In this document: piece by piece, positions 1 through 6,623 of the stretch
Numbering within the stretch: the stretch's first letter is position 1
How the letters are laid out: each line of letters begins with the position of its first letter
Assembly (NCBI GenBank): GCA_027340195.1
Contig: DAHWNE010000447.1
Location: 1 to 9,883 of the forward strand
DNA: 9,883 nt
Direction of reading: 5' to 3'
From: Acetobacteraceae bacterium
GTDB taxonomy: Bacteria > Pseudomonadota > Alphaproteobacteria > Acetobacterales > Acetobacteraceae
Made by a program: the position numbers and the translations under genes
The notes under the pieces: model-generated
Databases searched by the model: none
Told to the model about the DNA's origin: nothing
Seen by the model: only the letters and a program-made list of their open reading frames with translations

Positions 1-1885
1 GACCCACCCGCTCAACCGGGAGGAGCAGCTCCGCGCGTGGCGGGCGGAGATCCCGTTGCTGCGCGCCGCGCTGGCCGACGCGCCGGCGGATTGGTCGGTG
101 CTGCTCGAATATCCGCTGCTGCGCCTCGGCAAGCGGATCGACGCGATCATACTGACCGGCGGGCCGATCCTGGTGATCGAGGCGAAAACCGGCGGCCAGG
201 GCTTCACCCCCGAGGGGCGACGGCAGGCGGAGGATTTCGCGCTCGATCTGCAGGATTTCCATTCCGCCAGCCGGGCCCGCCCGATCGTGCCGATCCTGCT
301 GGCGGAGACCGGCGTGCCGGCGCCGGGGACGACGCCGCTGGCGCTGGCGCATGTGCTGCCGGTGCAGGATGCCACCGCGACGAGCCTGCCCGGCTTGCTG
401 GTGGCGCTCGCGGCGCGGTTCCCGCCGGCGCCGGCGGAGGACGTACGGGCCTGGGACGGCGCGCCCTACCACCCGGTGCCCGGCATCGTCGAGGCGGCGC
501 GGATGCTCTACGCGCGGCACAACGTGCCCGAACTGCTGGCGGCGCGCGCCGATGTCGCCAATCTCACCCGCACCGCCGGGACGATCGCGGCGGAGATTGC
601 CGCCGCCCGCGGCGAGGGCGCGCATCTTGTGCTGTTCGTCACCGGCATCCCCGGGGCCGGCAAGACGCTCTGCGGCCTCAACGCGGTGTTCGGCGCGGGC
701 GGTGCCGCCTTCCTGACCGGCAACCTGCCGCTGGTGCACGTCATGCGGGCCGCGCTGACCAAGGATGCCCAGGCGCGCGGCCGGTCCGCCCGCCAGGCGC
801 GGCGCGAGGCAGCGAGCGCGATCCAGCCGGTGAACGGGTTCCTCCGCGACAACAAGGACCGCGCCGATCCGCCGCATGAGCACGTCATCGTGTTCGACGA
901 GGCGCAGCGGGCCTGGGACGCGGCGTTCGGGGCCCGGAAATTCACCTATGCGGACAGCGAAGCCGGGTTGGTGCTGGACATCATGGCGCGGCACCGCGAC
1001 TGGGCGGTGATCGTCGCGTTGGTCGGCACCGGCCAGGAGATCAACACCGGGGAGGCCGGGCTGGCCGAATGGGGGCGCGCGCTTGCCGCCCGTCCGGCCT
1101 GGTCGGCGGTCGCTCCTCCCGACGTGATCGGCGGCGCCGACCCGCGCCGATGCCTGTTTGCCGCGCCGGTGCCGGCGTTGCGGGTGGACCCGGGGCTGCA
1201 TCTCGCGGTGCCGGTGCGGGCGATCCGCACCCCCGCGATCGCCGCCTGGGTGGAAGCGGTGCTGGCCGGGGACGCGGTCACGGCGGCGCGGATCGCGGCC
1301 GATGCGGGCGGGATTCCGGTCCGCCTGACCCGCTCCCTGCCGGCGCTGCGGGATGGGCTGCGCGGGCGCGCGCGCGGGCTGCGCCGGGCCGGGCTGGTCT
1401 GCAGCGCGGGGGCGCGACGCCTGCTGGCCGAGGGGCTGTGGCCGGCGTTTCCGCATATGGACGAACAGGCGGTCGCGCACTGGTTCCTGGCGCGCTGGCC
1501 CGAGGATGTGCGCGCGTCCGACGCGCTGGAGCTGCCGGCGACGCAATTCGCCTGTCAGGGGCTGGAACTGGACTATGTCGGCCTCGCCTGGGGCAACGAC
1601 CTGATCCGCGAGCCGAGCGGCTGGCAGGCGCGGCGGTTTGCCGGCACCGATTGGCAGCGCGTGCGTGACCCGACGCGGCGGGCCTACACGATCAACACCT
1701 ACCGGGTCCTGCTGACGCGGGCGCGGTACGCGACCGTCATCTATGTCCCGCCCGGCGATGTCGCCGACCGGACCCGGGCGCCCGAGACGTTCGACGCGAT
1801 CGCCGCCTATCTCGGCGCCTGCGGCGCGCCCCCGTTGGAACCGGCCGCGCCGGCGCCGGTCGCGGTTGCGCCGCGTCTGCTCTGA
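1..1885 (+). CDS. DUF2075 / Schlafen-group-3-like SF1 helicase with N-terminal nuclease-like domain (5' partial)
   Basis: The frame is open from base 2, giving 627 visible residues. The in-frame TTG at 56 is unlikely to be the start because the upstream codons (THPLNREEQLRAWRAEI) look like real protein, so the true start probably lies outside the window. Numbering from base 2, residues 36-62 carry a PD-(D/E)XK-like core: E36, D47 in RIDAI, then E60-A-K62 in VIEAKTG. A helical QAEDFALDLQDFH stretch follows. The SF1 ATPase part has Walker A GIPGAGKT (215-222), Walker B FDEAQ (298-302), a motif-III-like GTGQEI (342-347), TQFACQGLELD (514-524) and an arginine motif YRVLLTRAR (567-575). This matches the DUF2075 helicase family, which is known from sequence and mostly lacks a defined role. 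An ATP-driven nucleic-acid translocase with nuclease activity is inferred. The gene converges on the next one with a 5-base gap. Family call is firm; function is open. Confidence 0.88.
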   Translation, partial: THPLNREEQLRAWRAEIPLLRAALADAPADWSVLLEYPLLRLGKRIDAIILTGGPILVIEAKTGGQGFTPEGRRQAEDFALDLQDFHSASRARPIVPILLAETGVPAPGTTPLALAHVLPVQDATATSLPGLLVALAARFPPAPAEDVRAWDGAPYHPVPGIVEAARMLYARHNVPELLAARADVANLTRTAGTIAAEIAAARGEGAHLVLFVTGIPGAGKTLCGLNAVFGAGGAAFLTGNLPLVHVMRAALTKDAQARGRSARQARREAASAIQPVNGFLRDNKDRADPPHEHVIVFDEAQRAWDAAFGARKFTYADSEAGLVLDIMARHRDWAVIVALVGTGQEINTGEAGLAEWGRALAARPAWSAVAPPDVIGGADPRRCLFAAPVPALRVDPGLHLAVPVRAIRTPAIAAWVEAVLAGDAVTAARIAADAGGIPVRLTRSLPALRDGLRGRARGLRRAGLVCSAGARRLLAEGLWPAFPHMDEQAVAHWFLARWPEDVRASDALELPATQFACQGLELDYVGLAWGNDLIREPSGWQARRFAGTDWQRVRDPTRRAYTINTYRVLLTRARYATVIYVPPGDVADRTRAPETFDAIAAYLGACGAPPLEPAAPAPVAVAPRLL

Positions 1886-1895
1886 TCGCTTCAGA
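1881..1895. terminator. Small inverted repeat at the convergent helicase/SBP junction, possible weak bidirectional terminator
   Basis: TCTGA (1881-1885), a 5-base loop TCGCT and TCAGA (1891-1895) form a perfect 5-bp stem. Each arm contains the stop codon of one of the two converging genes (TGA plus, TCA minus). There is no T-run on either side, and three of the five base pairs follow automatically from two facing TGA stops, so a terminator role is only a possibility. Confidence 0.25.
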
Positions 1896-3480
1896 CCCGC
1901 CGCACGTTCCAGAAAATCACGAACCCGTTCAGGATATCCGCGATGTCCTTCCGATACGCGGTCGCCGGAAAGAACTGTCCCAGCGGGATATAGGGTACAT
2001 CCCGCAACGCCTGAAGTTGCAGCTGCACCGCCAGCGTCTTCTGCGCGGCCAGATCCGGCGCGTCGATCCATTGCCGGCGCAGCGCCTCGATCTTCGGCGC
2101 CGACGGCCAGCCCACCGCGCCGTTTTTCCCGTTGCCGCGGAGGAACACGTGCTCCACCGGGTTGAACTGATCGAGTCCCGACCAGAACGTGTTGAACACG
2201 CTCCAGCCGCCCTTTTCGGGGGATCGTTCCTGCACCCGGCGCTGGATGACCGTGCCCCAGTCCATCGCCTGGTAATCGACGTTGAGCCCCACCCGGCGCA
2301 TGGTATCGGCCATCACGTCGGCCTCGGCCTTCAGGATCGGGAAATCGGTCGGCGCCAGCAGCACCACTTTCTCCCCCTTGTAGCCGGCAGCCTTGATCTC
2401 CGCGGCGACCTTCGCGTCGTCGCGCTTGCCCTCGAACACGCCGAGCCCGGCGGAGCTCGCCATCGGTGTGTCGGGGCAGAAGAATCCCACCGGGACGCGC
2501 CAGCCCTTGGGGTCGGTGCCGGCCACCGCGATCATCACCTCGCGCTGGTTGACCGCGCCGAGCAGCGCGCGGCGGATGGCCGGGTTGTCGAACGGCGGCC
2601 AGAGCTGATTCATCCTCATGCAGGCGATCAGCCCGGTGGGATCGATCACCCGCACCGTGACATGGTGGTTGAGCTCCAGCAGCGGCAGCATGTCGTTGGT
2701 GGGGTCTTCCCACCAGTCCACCTCCCCGGTGCTCAGCGCGTTGGCCTTGGTGCTTTCATCGGGGATGACGTGCCATTCCACGCGGTCGAAATGCACGCGC
2801 TTCGGCCCCGAGGTCCATTCCGCCACGCCGTCGGGGCGGGGCACATAGTCGGGGTTGCGGGCATAGACCGCGCGCGATCCCGCCACCCGCTCCGCGGCGT
2901 TCCATTTGAACGGGCCGGACCCCACCATCTCGGTGATCGCGGTGAAGGGCGAGGTCTTCGCCAGCCGCTCCGGCATCATGGCGCAGAAGCTGCTGCCGGG
3001 CTTGCCGAGCGCGTCGGGCAGCAGCGGGAACGGCCGCTTCAGGCGGAAGCGAATGGTCTTGTCGTCGGGCGCGGTGAGCGCGTCGGTGACCGCGAGCAGG
3101 GTCTGGCCGAACGGATCGCGCGCCCCCCAGCGCCGGATCGAGGCCACGCAGTCGCGCGCCAGCACCTTCTCCCCGTCATGCCATTTCAGCCCGTCGCGCA
3201 GCGTGAGCGTCCATTGCTTCCCGTCCGCCGTCACAGTATGACCCGCCACCATCTGCGGCCGCGCGGTGTAGCTGTTATCGATTCCGTAAAGCGTGTCGAA
3301 GATCATGAACCCGTGGTTGCGGGTCACGTAAGCGGTGGTCCAGATCGGATCCAGGATCGTGACATCGGATTGCGGCACGAACCGGAGCACCTTGGCCCGG
3401 CTCCCGGCGGCGATCGCGGGGGCGGGGAGGCCGGCCAGTCCGGTGGCGAGACCCGAGGCAAGGAACTGACGACGCTGCAT
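1891..3480 (-). CDS. Tat-exported ABC transporter solute-binding protein, family 5 (peptide/nickel type)
   Basis: The product is 529 aa, a normal length for the DppA/OppA-like SBP_bac_5 family, whose members capture peptides or other small ligands in the periplasm for an ABC importer. The start at 3480 is chosen because it directly opens a twin-arginine signal peptide: M-Q-R-R-Q-F-L, a hydrophobic segment to about residue 24, and a likely cut after A22-I-A24. An AAGGTG ribosome site lies 6 bases upstream. Family-like stretches include FDTLYG (about 61-66), LRDGLKWHDGE, and a C-terminal YIPLGQFF segment. The frame stays open upstream to about 3777, but that part is antisense to the next gene and low in plausibility. 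No permease or ATPase gene is adjacent: the gene is convergent with the helicase and divergent from the GtrA gene. It therefore looks like an orphan binding protein. The ligand cannot be read from the sequence. Confidence 0.92.
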   Translation of the reverse strand: MQRRQFLASGLATGLAGLPAPAIAAGSRAKVLRFVPQSDVTILDPIWTTAYVTRNHGFMIFDTLYGIDNSYTARPQMVAGHTVTADGKQWTLTLRDGLKWHDGEKVLARDCVASIRRWGARDPFGQTLLAVTDALTAPDDKTIRFRLKRPFPLLPDALGKPGSSFCAMMPERLAKTSPFTAITEMVGSGPFKWNAAERVAGSRAVYARNPDYVPRPDGVAEWTSGPKRVHFDRVEWHVIPDESTKANALSTGEVDWWEDPTNDMLPLLELNHHVTVRVIDPTGLIACMRMNQLWPPFDNPAIRRALLGAVNQREVMIAVAGTDPKGWRVPVGFFCPDTPMASSAGLGVFEGKRDDAKVAAEIKAAGYKGEKVVLLAPTDFPILKAEADVMADTMRRVGLNVDYQAMDWGTVIQRRVQERSPEKGGWSVFNTFWSGLDQFNPVEHVFLRGNGKNGAVGWPSAPKIEALRRQWIDAPDLAAQKTLAVQLQLQALRDVPYIPLGQFFPATAYRKDIADILNGFVIFWNVRRV

Positions 3481-3486
3481 GGCAAA

Positions 3487-3492
3487 CACCTT
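3487..3492 (-). promoter_or_regulatory. Ribosome binding site of the solute-binding protein gene
   Basis: On the minus strand AAGGTG ends 6 bases before the ATG at 3480. It supports this start over the longer open frame. A second purine-rich GGGAGGAG further upstream (about 20 bases from the ATG) is too distant to serve this start well. Confidence 0.6.
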
Positions 3493-3519
3493 TTCGCTGC
3501 TCCTCCCGGGGGCGGGACG

Positions 3520-3954
3520 ATGACACTGCCCGCCCCGGCGCGGCAAGGGCGGCTGCGATCCCTGTTGGCACCGGCGCTGCTGGCGCAGTTCCTGCGCTTC
3601 GGCATGGTCGGCGGCGTCGGCTTCGTGATCGACACCGCCACGGTCTATGCGCTGCGCGGGCGGCTTGGGCTGTATGGCGCCGGGATGGTGTCCTACGTGC
3701 TGGCCGCCTCCACCAACTGGGCGCTGCACCGGAACTGGACGTTTCGCGGCCAGGGCTCGGGGCCGGCGCATCGGCAATGGGCGCGCTTCCTGGCCACCAG
3801 CCTGGTCGGCTTCACGCTCAACCGCGGTGCCTATGTGGCGATGGTGACCTTCGTGCCGCTCGCCGCGCGCCAGCCGGTGTTCGCCACCGCCGCCGGCGCG
3901 GTTGCCGGGATGTTCGTGAATTTCGCCCTGTCGCGGCGGCTGGTGTTCATCTAG
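3520..3954 (+). CDS. GtrA-like four-helix membrane protein
   Basis: The product is 144 aa, typical for the GtrA/DPMS1 family. These small inner-membrane proteins are linked to translocation of polyprenyl-phosphate-linked sugars or otherwise assist cell-surface glycan synthesis. Four hydrophobic segments are visible at roughly 27-45, 53-70, 89-109 and 120-137. The second and fourth end in the family's aromatic/arginine motif: TNWALHRNWTF (65-75) and VNFALSRRLVF (133-143). The first segment begins FGMVGGVGFVIDT, also typical. The ATG at 3520 precedes the whole first helix and follows a G-rich stretch (3508-3517) that may act as a poor ribosome site. It is divergent from the solute-binding protein gene across 39 bases. 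It stands 120 bases ahead of the sugar-phosphate transferase, with which it probably shares a pathway. The exact lipid-linked sugar is unknown. Confidence 0.88.
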   Translation: MTLPAPARQGRLRSLLAPALLAQFLRFGMVGGVGFVIDTATVYALRGRLGLYGAGMVSYVLAASTNWALHRNWTFRGQGSGPAHRQWARFLATSLVGFTLNRGAYVAMVTFVPLAARQPVFATAAGAVAGMFVNFALSRRLVFI

Positions 3955-3962
3955 CGCGCCGC

Positions 3963-3992
3963 CGTATCATTTTCTGAGTTTTCGGTTTCGTA
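3963..3992. promoter_or_regulatory. Low-GC patch upstream of the sugar transferase, candidate promoter or 3' element
   Basis: These 30 bases hold 11 G/C (37%) in a surrounding of about 70% GC, and they lie in the 120-base gap between the GtrA gene and the transferase gene. No clean -35/-10 pair can be named. A perfect 5-bp inverted repeat overlaps the patch (TCGGT, 8-base loop, ACCGA, about 3982-3999), so it could instead be a weak terminator of the GtrA transcript. The rest of the gap holds nothing recognisable. Confidence 0.25.
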
Positions 3993-4074
3993 AGACCGAC
4001 ACCGCGGCTTCACCGCGCGCTCAGAGTTCGCGCCGATCATCGACCCCACCTGATCCCTCATCCGGTGTGGTCGC

Positions 4075-4728
4075 ATGTCGTATATCGGAACGCTCGACCC
4101 CGTCCTTGCCCCGGTCTCGGTCGCCTCGCCGCGGCGGCAACCGGCCAAGCGGATGCTCGATATCGTCCTCGCCACCGTGCTGCTCGGCCTTGCCGCGTCG
4201 CCGATGGCGCTGATCGCGCTGGCGATCCGGCTGGAGAGCCCCGGTCCCGCCGTGTTCCGCCAATGGCGGATCGGCCGCGGCGGCCGGAGGTTCCAGGTGC
4301 TGAAGTTCCGCACCATGCGCGTGGCGCCCGAGCCGACCCTGCGCCAGGCCACCCGCGACGACCCCCGTGTCACCAGGCTGGGCCGGGTGCTGCGCCGGCT
4401 GTCGCTCGACGAATTGCCGCAGCTCGTGAACGTGCTGCGCGGGGAAATGTCGCTGGTCGGGCCGCGCCCGCACGCACCCGGTACCTGCGCCGCCGGCCGC
4501 CCGTTCGAACTGGTGGCCCGCGGCTATGATGCCCGCCATCAGGTGCTGCCCGGCATGACCGGGCTCGCCCAGATTCGCGGCTGGCGCGGCGAGACCGCCA
4601 CCGAGGAGGCGCTTTGCCGGCGGGTGGACGCCGATCTGGAATATATCGCGCGCTGGTCGCTGGGGCTCGATCTGGCCATCCTGTTGCGGACGATCCCGGC
4701 CCTTCTGCGCCCCACCAACGCATGGTGA
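4075..4728 (+). CDS. Undecaprenyl-phosphate sugar phosphotransferase (monotopic bacterial sugar transferase)
   Basis: The 217-aa protein belongs to the bacterial sugar transferase family (PF02397 type). These enzymes transfer a sugar-1-phosphate from a nucleotide sugar to undecaprenyl phosphate on the inner-membrane face, the first step of many surface glycans. Visible motifs in order: KRMLDI (25-30); a hydrophobic reentrant segment 31-52 with the helix-breaking S42-P43; SPGPAVFRQWRIG (55-67); LKFRTM (76-81); the catalytic acidic pair D112-E113 in SLDELPQL; MSLVGPRPHA (125-134); RH-V-PG-TGLAQ (154-166); GWRGET (169-174). The GPRPHA and GWRGET elements resemble WcaJ/ExoY-like glucose-1-phosphate transferases, so UDP-glucose is the likely donor (inference). 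The large N-terminal multi-span region of WcaJ is absent. The start is the first ATG before the motif set; its ribosome site is weak. Its stop overlaps the start of the next gene. Confidence 0.93.
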   Translation: MSYIGTLDPVLAPVSVASPRRQPAKRMLDIVLATVLLGLAASPMALIALAIRLESPGPAVFRQWRIGRGGRRFQVLKFRTMRVAPEPTLRQATRDDPRVTRLGRVLRRLSLDELPQLVNVLRGEMSLVGPRPHAPGTCAAGRPFELVARGYDARHQVLPGMTGLAQIRGWRGETATEEALCRRVDADLEYIARWSLGLDLAILLRTIPALLRPTNAW

Positions 4729-5744
4729 CCGCCAGCCCGCGCCTGATCGCCGGTGTCCCGCCCGCCGCCGGGGCCTATGACGCCGATATCGTCATCCTGG
4801 CCCTCGATCGGGCGGAGGAGACCGAGGCGGCGATCGCCTCCGCGTTGGCTCAGACCGGCGTGTCCCGCCACCTGACCGTGCTGGATCAGGGATCGGACCC
4901 GGCGGCGCTGGCGCGCTTCGCCGCCCTCCTGGCCGGGCGGATGGACGCGGCGCTGTTCGCCGTCCCGGCCAATCTGGGGGTGGCCGGCGGGCGCAACCTC
5001 GCCACCGCGCTGGGCCATGGGCGGGTCATCATCGGCCTCGACAACGACGCCGAATTCGCCACCCCGGCCACCGCCGCCGGCCTGGTCGCGGCGCTGGACG
5101 AGGAGCCGGATCTGGCGGCGGTCGCCCCGCGCATCCTGGCGGCCTCTGGCCTCGCCGACGACCCCACCTCCTGGGGCTATCCGCCGGGGCTCCGGCCCCG
5201 CGCCGGCGGGAGTTTCGACACCGCCGCCTTCGTCGGCGCCGGCCACGCGATCCGCCGCGCCGCCTGGGACGCGGCCGGCCCCTACGACGCACGGCTGTTC
5301 TTCTGCTGGGAGGAGTATGATTTCTGCCTGCGCGCCATCGCCGCCGGCTGGCGGGTGCGCTACCGCGGCGATCTCGCGGTGCGCCACAAGGTGGCCCCCG
5401 GGCAGCGCATGAACTGGTCCGGCAGCCGCTGGTTCCACTATGTGCGCAACCGGCTGTTGATCGAGCGCAAATGGGGCGCCTCCTGGCCGGCGTTGCTGCC
5501 GCGGGCTTGCGGGTATCTGTTGAAGGGCGGGCGCGCCGGGCTCTGGCGCCAGGGGATCGCGGCCATCGTGGCGGCGGCGCGGATGGACCCCGGGACCGAC
5601 CGCCGCCCGCTGCCGGCGGCGGCGCGGCGCTATCTGTTCCGGGTCGATCGGGCGCACCGGGGCGGGCTGCTGACCCGGCTGCGGCGCGAGGTGCTGACCA
5701 GGCCCGGCCCCGCCTTGCCGGAGGCCCGTCTCCGGCTGCTATAA
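4722..5744 (+). CDS. Family 2 glycosyltransferase (rhamnosyltransferase-like)
   Basis: The 340-aa protein has the GT-A fold signature of cytosolic family-2 transferases that add sugars to lipid-linked glycans. It shows a starting beta strand DIVILAL, then NLGVAGGRN (84-92), the metal-binding D107-N-D109, FVGAGHAIRRAAWDAAGPYD, and the acidic acceptor motif EEYDFCLR (197-204). H222 lies in the segment after it. This order resembles the WbbL/rhamnosyltransferase group, but the sugar cannot be assigned. ATG 4722 overlaps the previous gene by 7 bases; GTG 4725 would give the classic 4-base GTGA overlap. Both are in frame and both imply translational coupling to the transferase gene. The frame is open further upstream (to a TTG at 4614), but that stretch lies inside the preceding gene and looks non-coding. 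Fold assignment is firm; specificity is unknown. Confidence 0.9.
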   Translation: MVTASPRLIAGVPPAAGAYDADIVILALDRAEETEAAIASALAQTGVSRHLTVLDQGSDPAALARFAALLAGRMDAALFAVPANLGVAGGRNLATALGHGRVIIGLDNDAEFATPATAAGLVAALDEEPDLAAVAPRILAASGLADDPTSWGYPPGLRPRAGGSFDTAAFVGAGHAIRRAAWDAAGPYDARLFFCWEEYDFCLRAIAAGWRVRYRGDLAVRHKVAPGQRMNWSGSRWFHYVRNRLLIERKWGASWPALLPRACGYLLKGGRAGLWRQGIAAIVAAARMDPGTDRRPLPAAARRYLFRVDRAHRGGLLTRLRREVLTRPGPALPEARLRLL

Positions 5745-5754
5745 GCCGTGCGAT

Positions 5755-5758
5755 GGAG
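5755..5758 (+). promoter_or_regulatory. Ribosome binding site that decides the bamD start
   Basis: GGAG sits 9 bases before the ATG at 5768. The other in-frame ATG, at 5753, has no purine-rich stretch ahead of it, and its own G is the first base of this GGAG. The site therefore favours 5768. Confidence 0.5.
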
Positions 5759-5767
5759 TCCCTTCCG

Positions 5768-6610
5768 ATGCCCCCCCGCCCCGCCCGCGTCGCGCTGGCC
5801 GCCCTGCTGTTGCTGGCGCTGGCCGGTTGCGCCAGCCACAAGAAGCCCGTCGCCGCCGCCGGGGCAGCCCCGCTGCCGGTTGACGAGCTCTACAATCACG
5901 GCATCGAGGCGCTGAACGCCGAGCGGTACCAGACCGCGTCCGATCAGTTCACCGCCGTGCAGCAGAACTACCCGTATTCCGCCTGGGCGACCAAGGCGCA
6001 GCTGATGCAGGGCTACACCCAGTATCGCGAGCTCGACTATACCGGCGCGCTGGATACGCTGAATCACTACATCCAGCTGCACCCGGCCGCGCCGGATATC
6101 GCCTATGCGTATTACCTGCGCGCGCTCTGCTACTACGAGCAGATCGAGGGCATCCGCCGCGACCAGCAGGACACGCTCGATGCCATCGCCGCGCTGCGCC
6201 AGGTGGTGGACCGGTTCCCGGACTCGCCCTACGCGCGCGACGCGCGGCTCAAGATCGACCTCGCCCGCGACCGGCTGGCCGGGCACGAGATGTCGATCGG
6301 GATATATTACGAGAACCAGCATCTCTACACCGCCGCGATCGGCCGCTTCCAGCGCGTGGTGGAGGATTTCCAGACCACCAACCACGTCGCCGAGGCGCTG
6401 CACCGGCTGGTCGAGTGCTACCTGCGGCTGGGGATGCGCCATCAGGCGCTGAAGACGGCGGCGGTGCTGGGCTACAATTACCCGGGCAGTTCCTGGTACG
6501 CGGACACTTACGCCGACCTCTACGACGACCACCTGCTGGCGAAGAACATGCCCGCGCCGACCGGGACCGGACACGGTTTTCTCGCCCGCACCTTCGGCTG
6601 GTTGTTCTGA
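5768..6610 (+). CDS. bamD: Outer membrane protein assembly lipoprotein BamD (ComL/YfiO)
   Basis: BamD is the essential lipoprotein of the BAM complex that folds beta-barrel proteins into the outer membrane. The 280-aa product opens with a type II signal peptide: MPPRPAR, a hydrophobic run, and lipobox L-A-G-C with lipidated Cys21. Ala at +2 fits outer-membrane sorting. TPR-like helical pairs follow from about residue 38 to 255. Family landmarks include the RRDQQDT stretch (130-136), FPDSPYARDA (150-159), and NYP-SSWY (237-244). Start 5768 is preferred over 5753 because of the GGAG ribosome site and the cleaner signal peptide. The gene is 23 bases after the glycosyltransferase and 13 bases before recN, so the block may be one transcript. 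lpxC, a common upstream neighbour in alphaproteobacteria, is not present here. Confidence 0.95.
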   Translation: MPPRPARVALAALLLLALAGCASHKKPVAAAGAAPLPVDELYNHGIEALNAERYQTASDQFTAVQQNYPYSAWATKAQLMQGYTQYRELDYTGALDTLNHYIQLHPAAPDIAYAYYLRALCYYEQIEGIRRDQQDTLDAIAALRQVVDRFPDSPYARDARLKIDLARDRLAGHEMSIGIYYENQHLYTAAIGRFQRVVEDFQTTNHVAEALHRLVECYLRLGMRHQALKTAAVLGYNYPGSSWYADTYADLYDDHLLAKNMPAPTGTGHGFLARTFGWLF

Positions 6611-6623
6611 GCCCCGCCCGCCG

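Noticed and set aside
37..879. Alternative plus-strand frame over the 5' part of the helicase gene
   Set aside because: Translation is Gly/Ala/Arg repeats; the other frame has Walker A, Walker B and nuclease motifs.
2017..3519. Long plus-strand open frame antisense to the solute-binding protein, in frame with the GtrA gene
   Set aside because: It is His/Arg/Pro-rich with no recognisable domain and is a shadow of the minus-strand gene in high-GC DNA. Only the part from ATG 3520 matches a family.
3501..3520. Palindrome around CCCGGG between the divergent genes as an operator
   Set aside because: Symmetry breaks after three bases on each side; it is explained by G-rich ribosome sites facing opposite ways.
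3481..3777. N-terminal extension of the solute-binding protein to a start near 3777
   Set aside because: It would overlap the GtrA gene antisense and bury the twin-arginine signal peptide inside the protein. The ATG at 3480 has a ribosome site and gives a proper signal.
4539..5657. Minus-strand open frame of about 370 codons opposite the GT2 gene
   Set aside because: Gly/Arg/Pro-rich translation without motifs, while the plus strand encodes a clear glycosyltransferase.
5753..5767. bamD start five codons upstream (ATG 5753)
   Set aside because: No ribosome site ahead of it, and it adds a Glu-containing leader before the lipoprotein signal; 5768 has GGAG at 9 bases. It remains possible.
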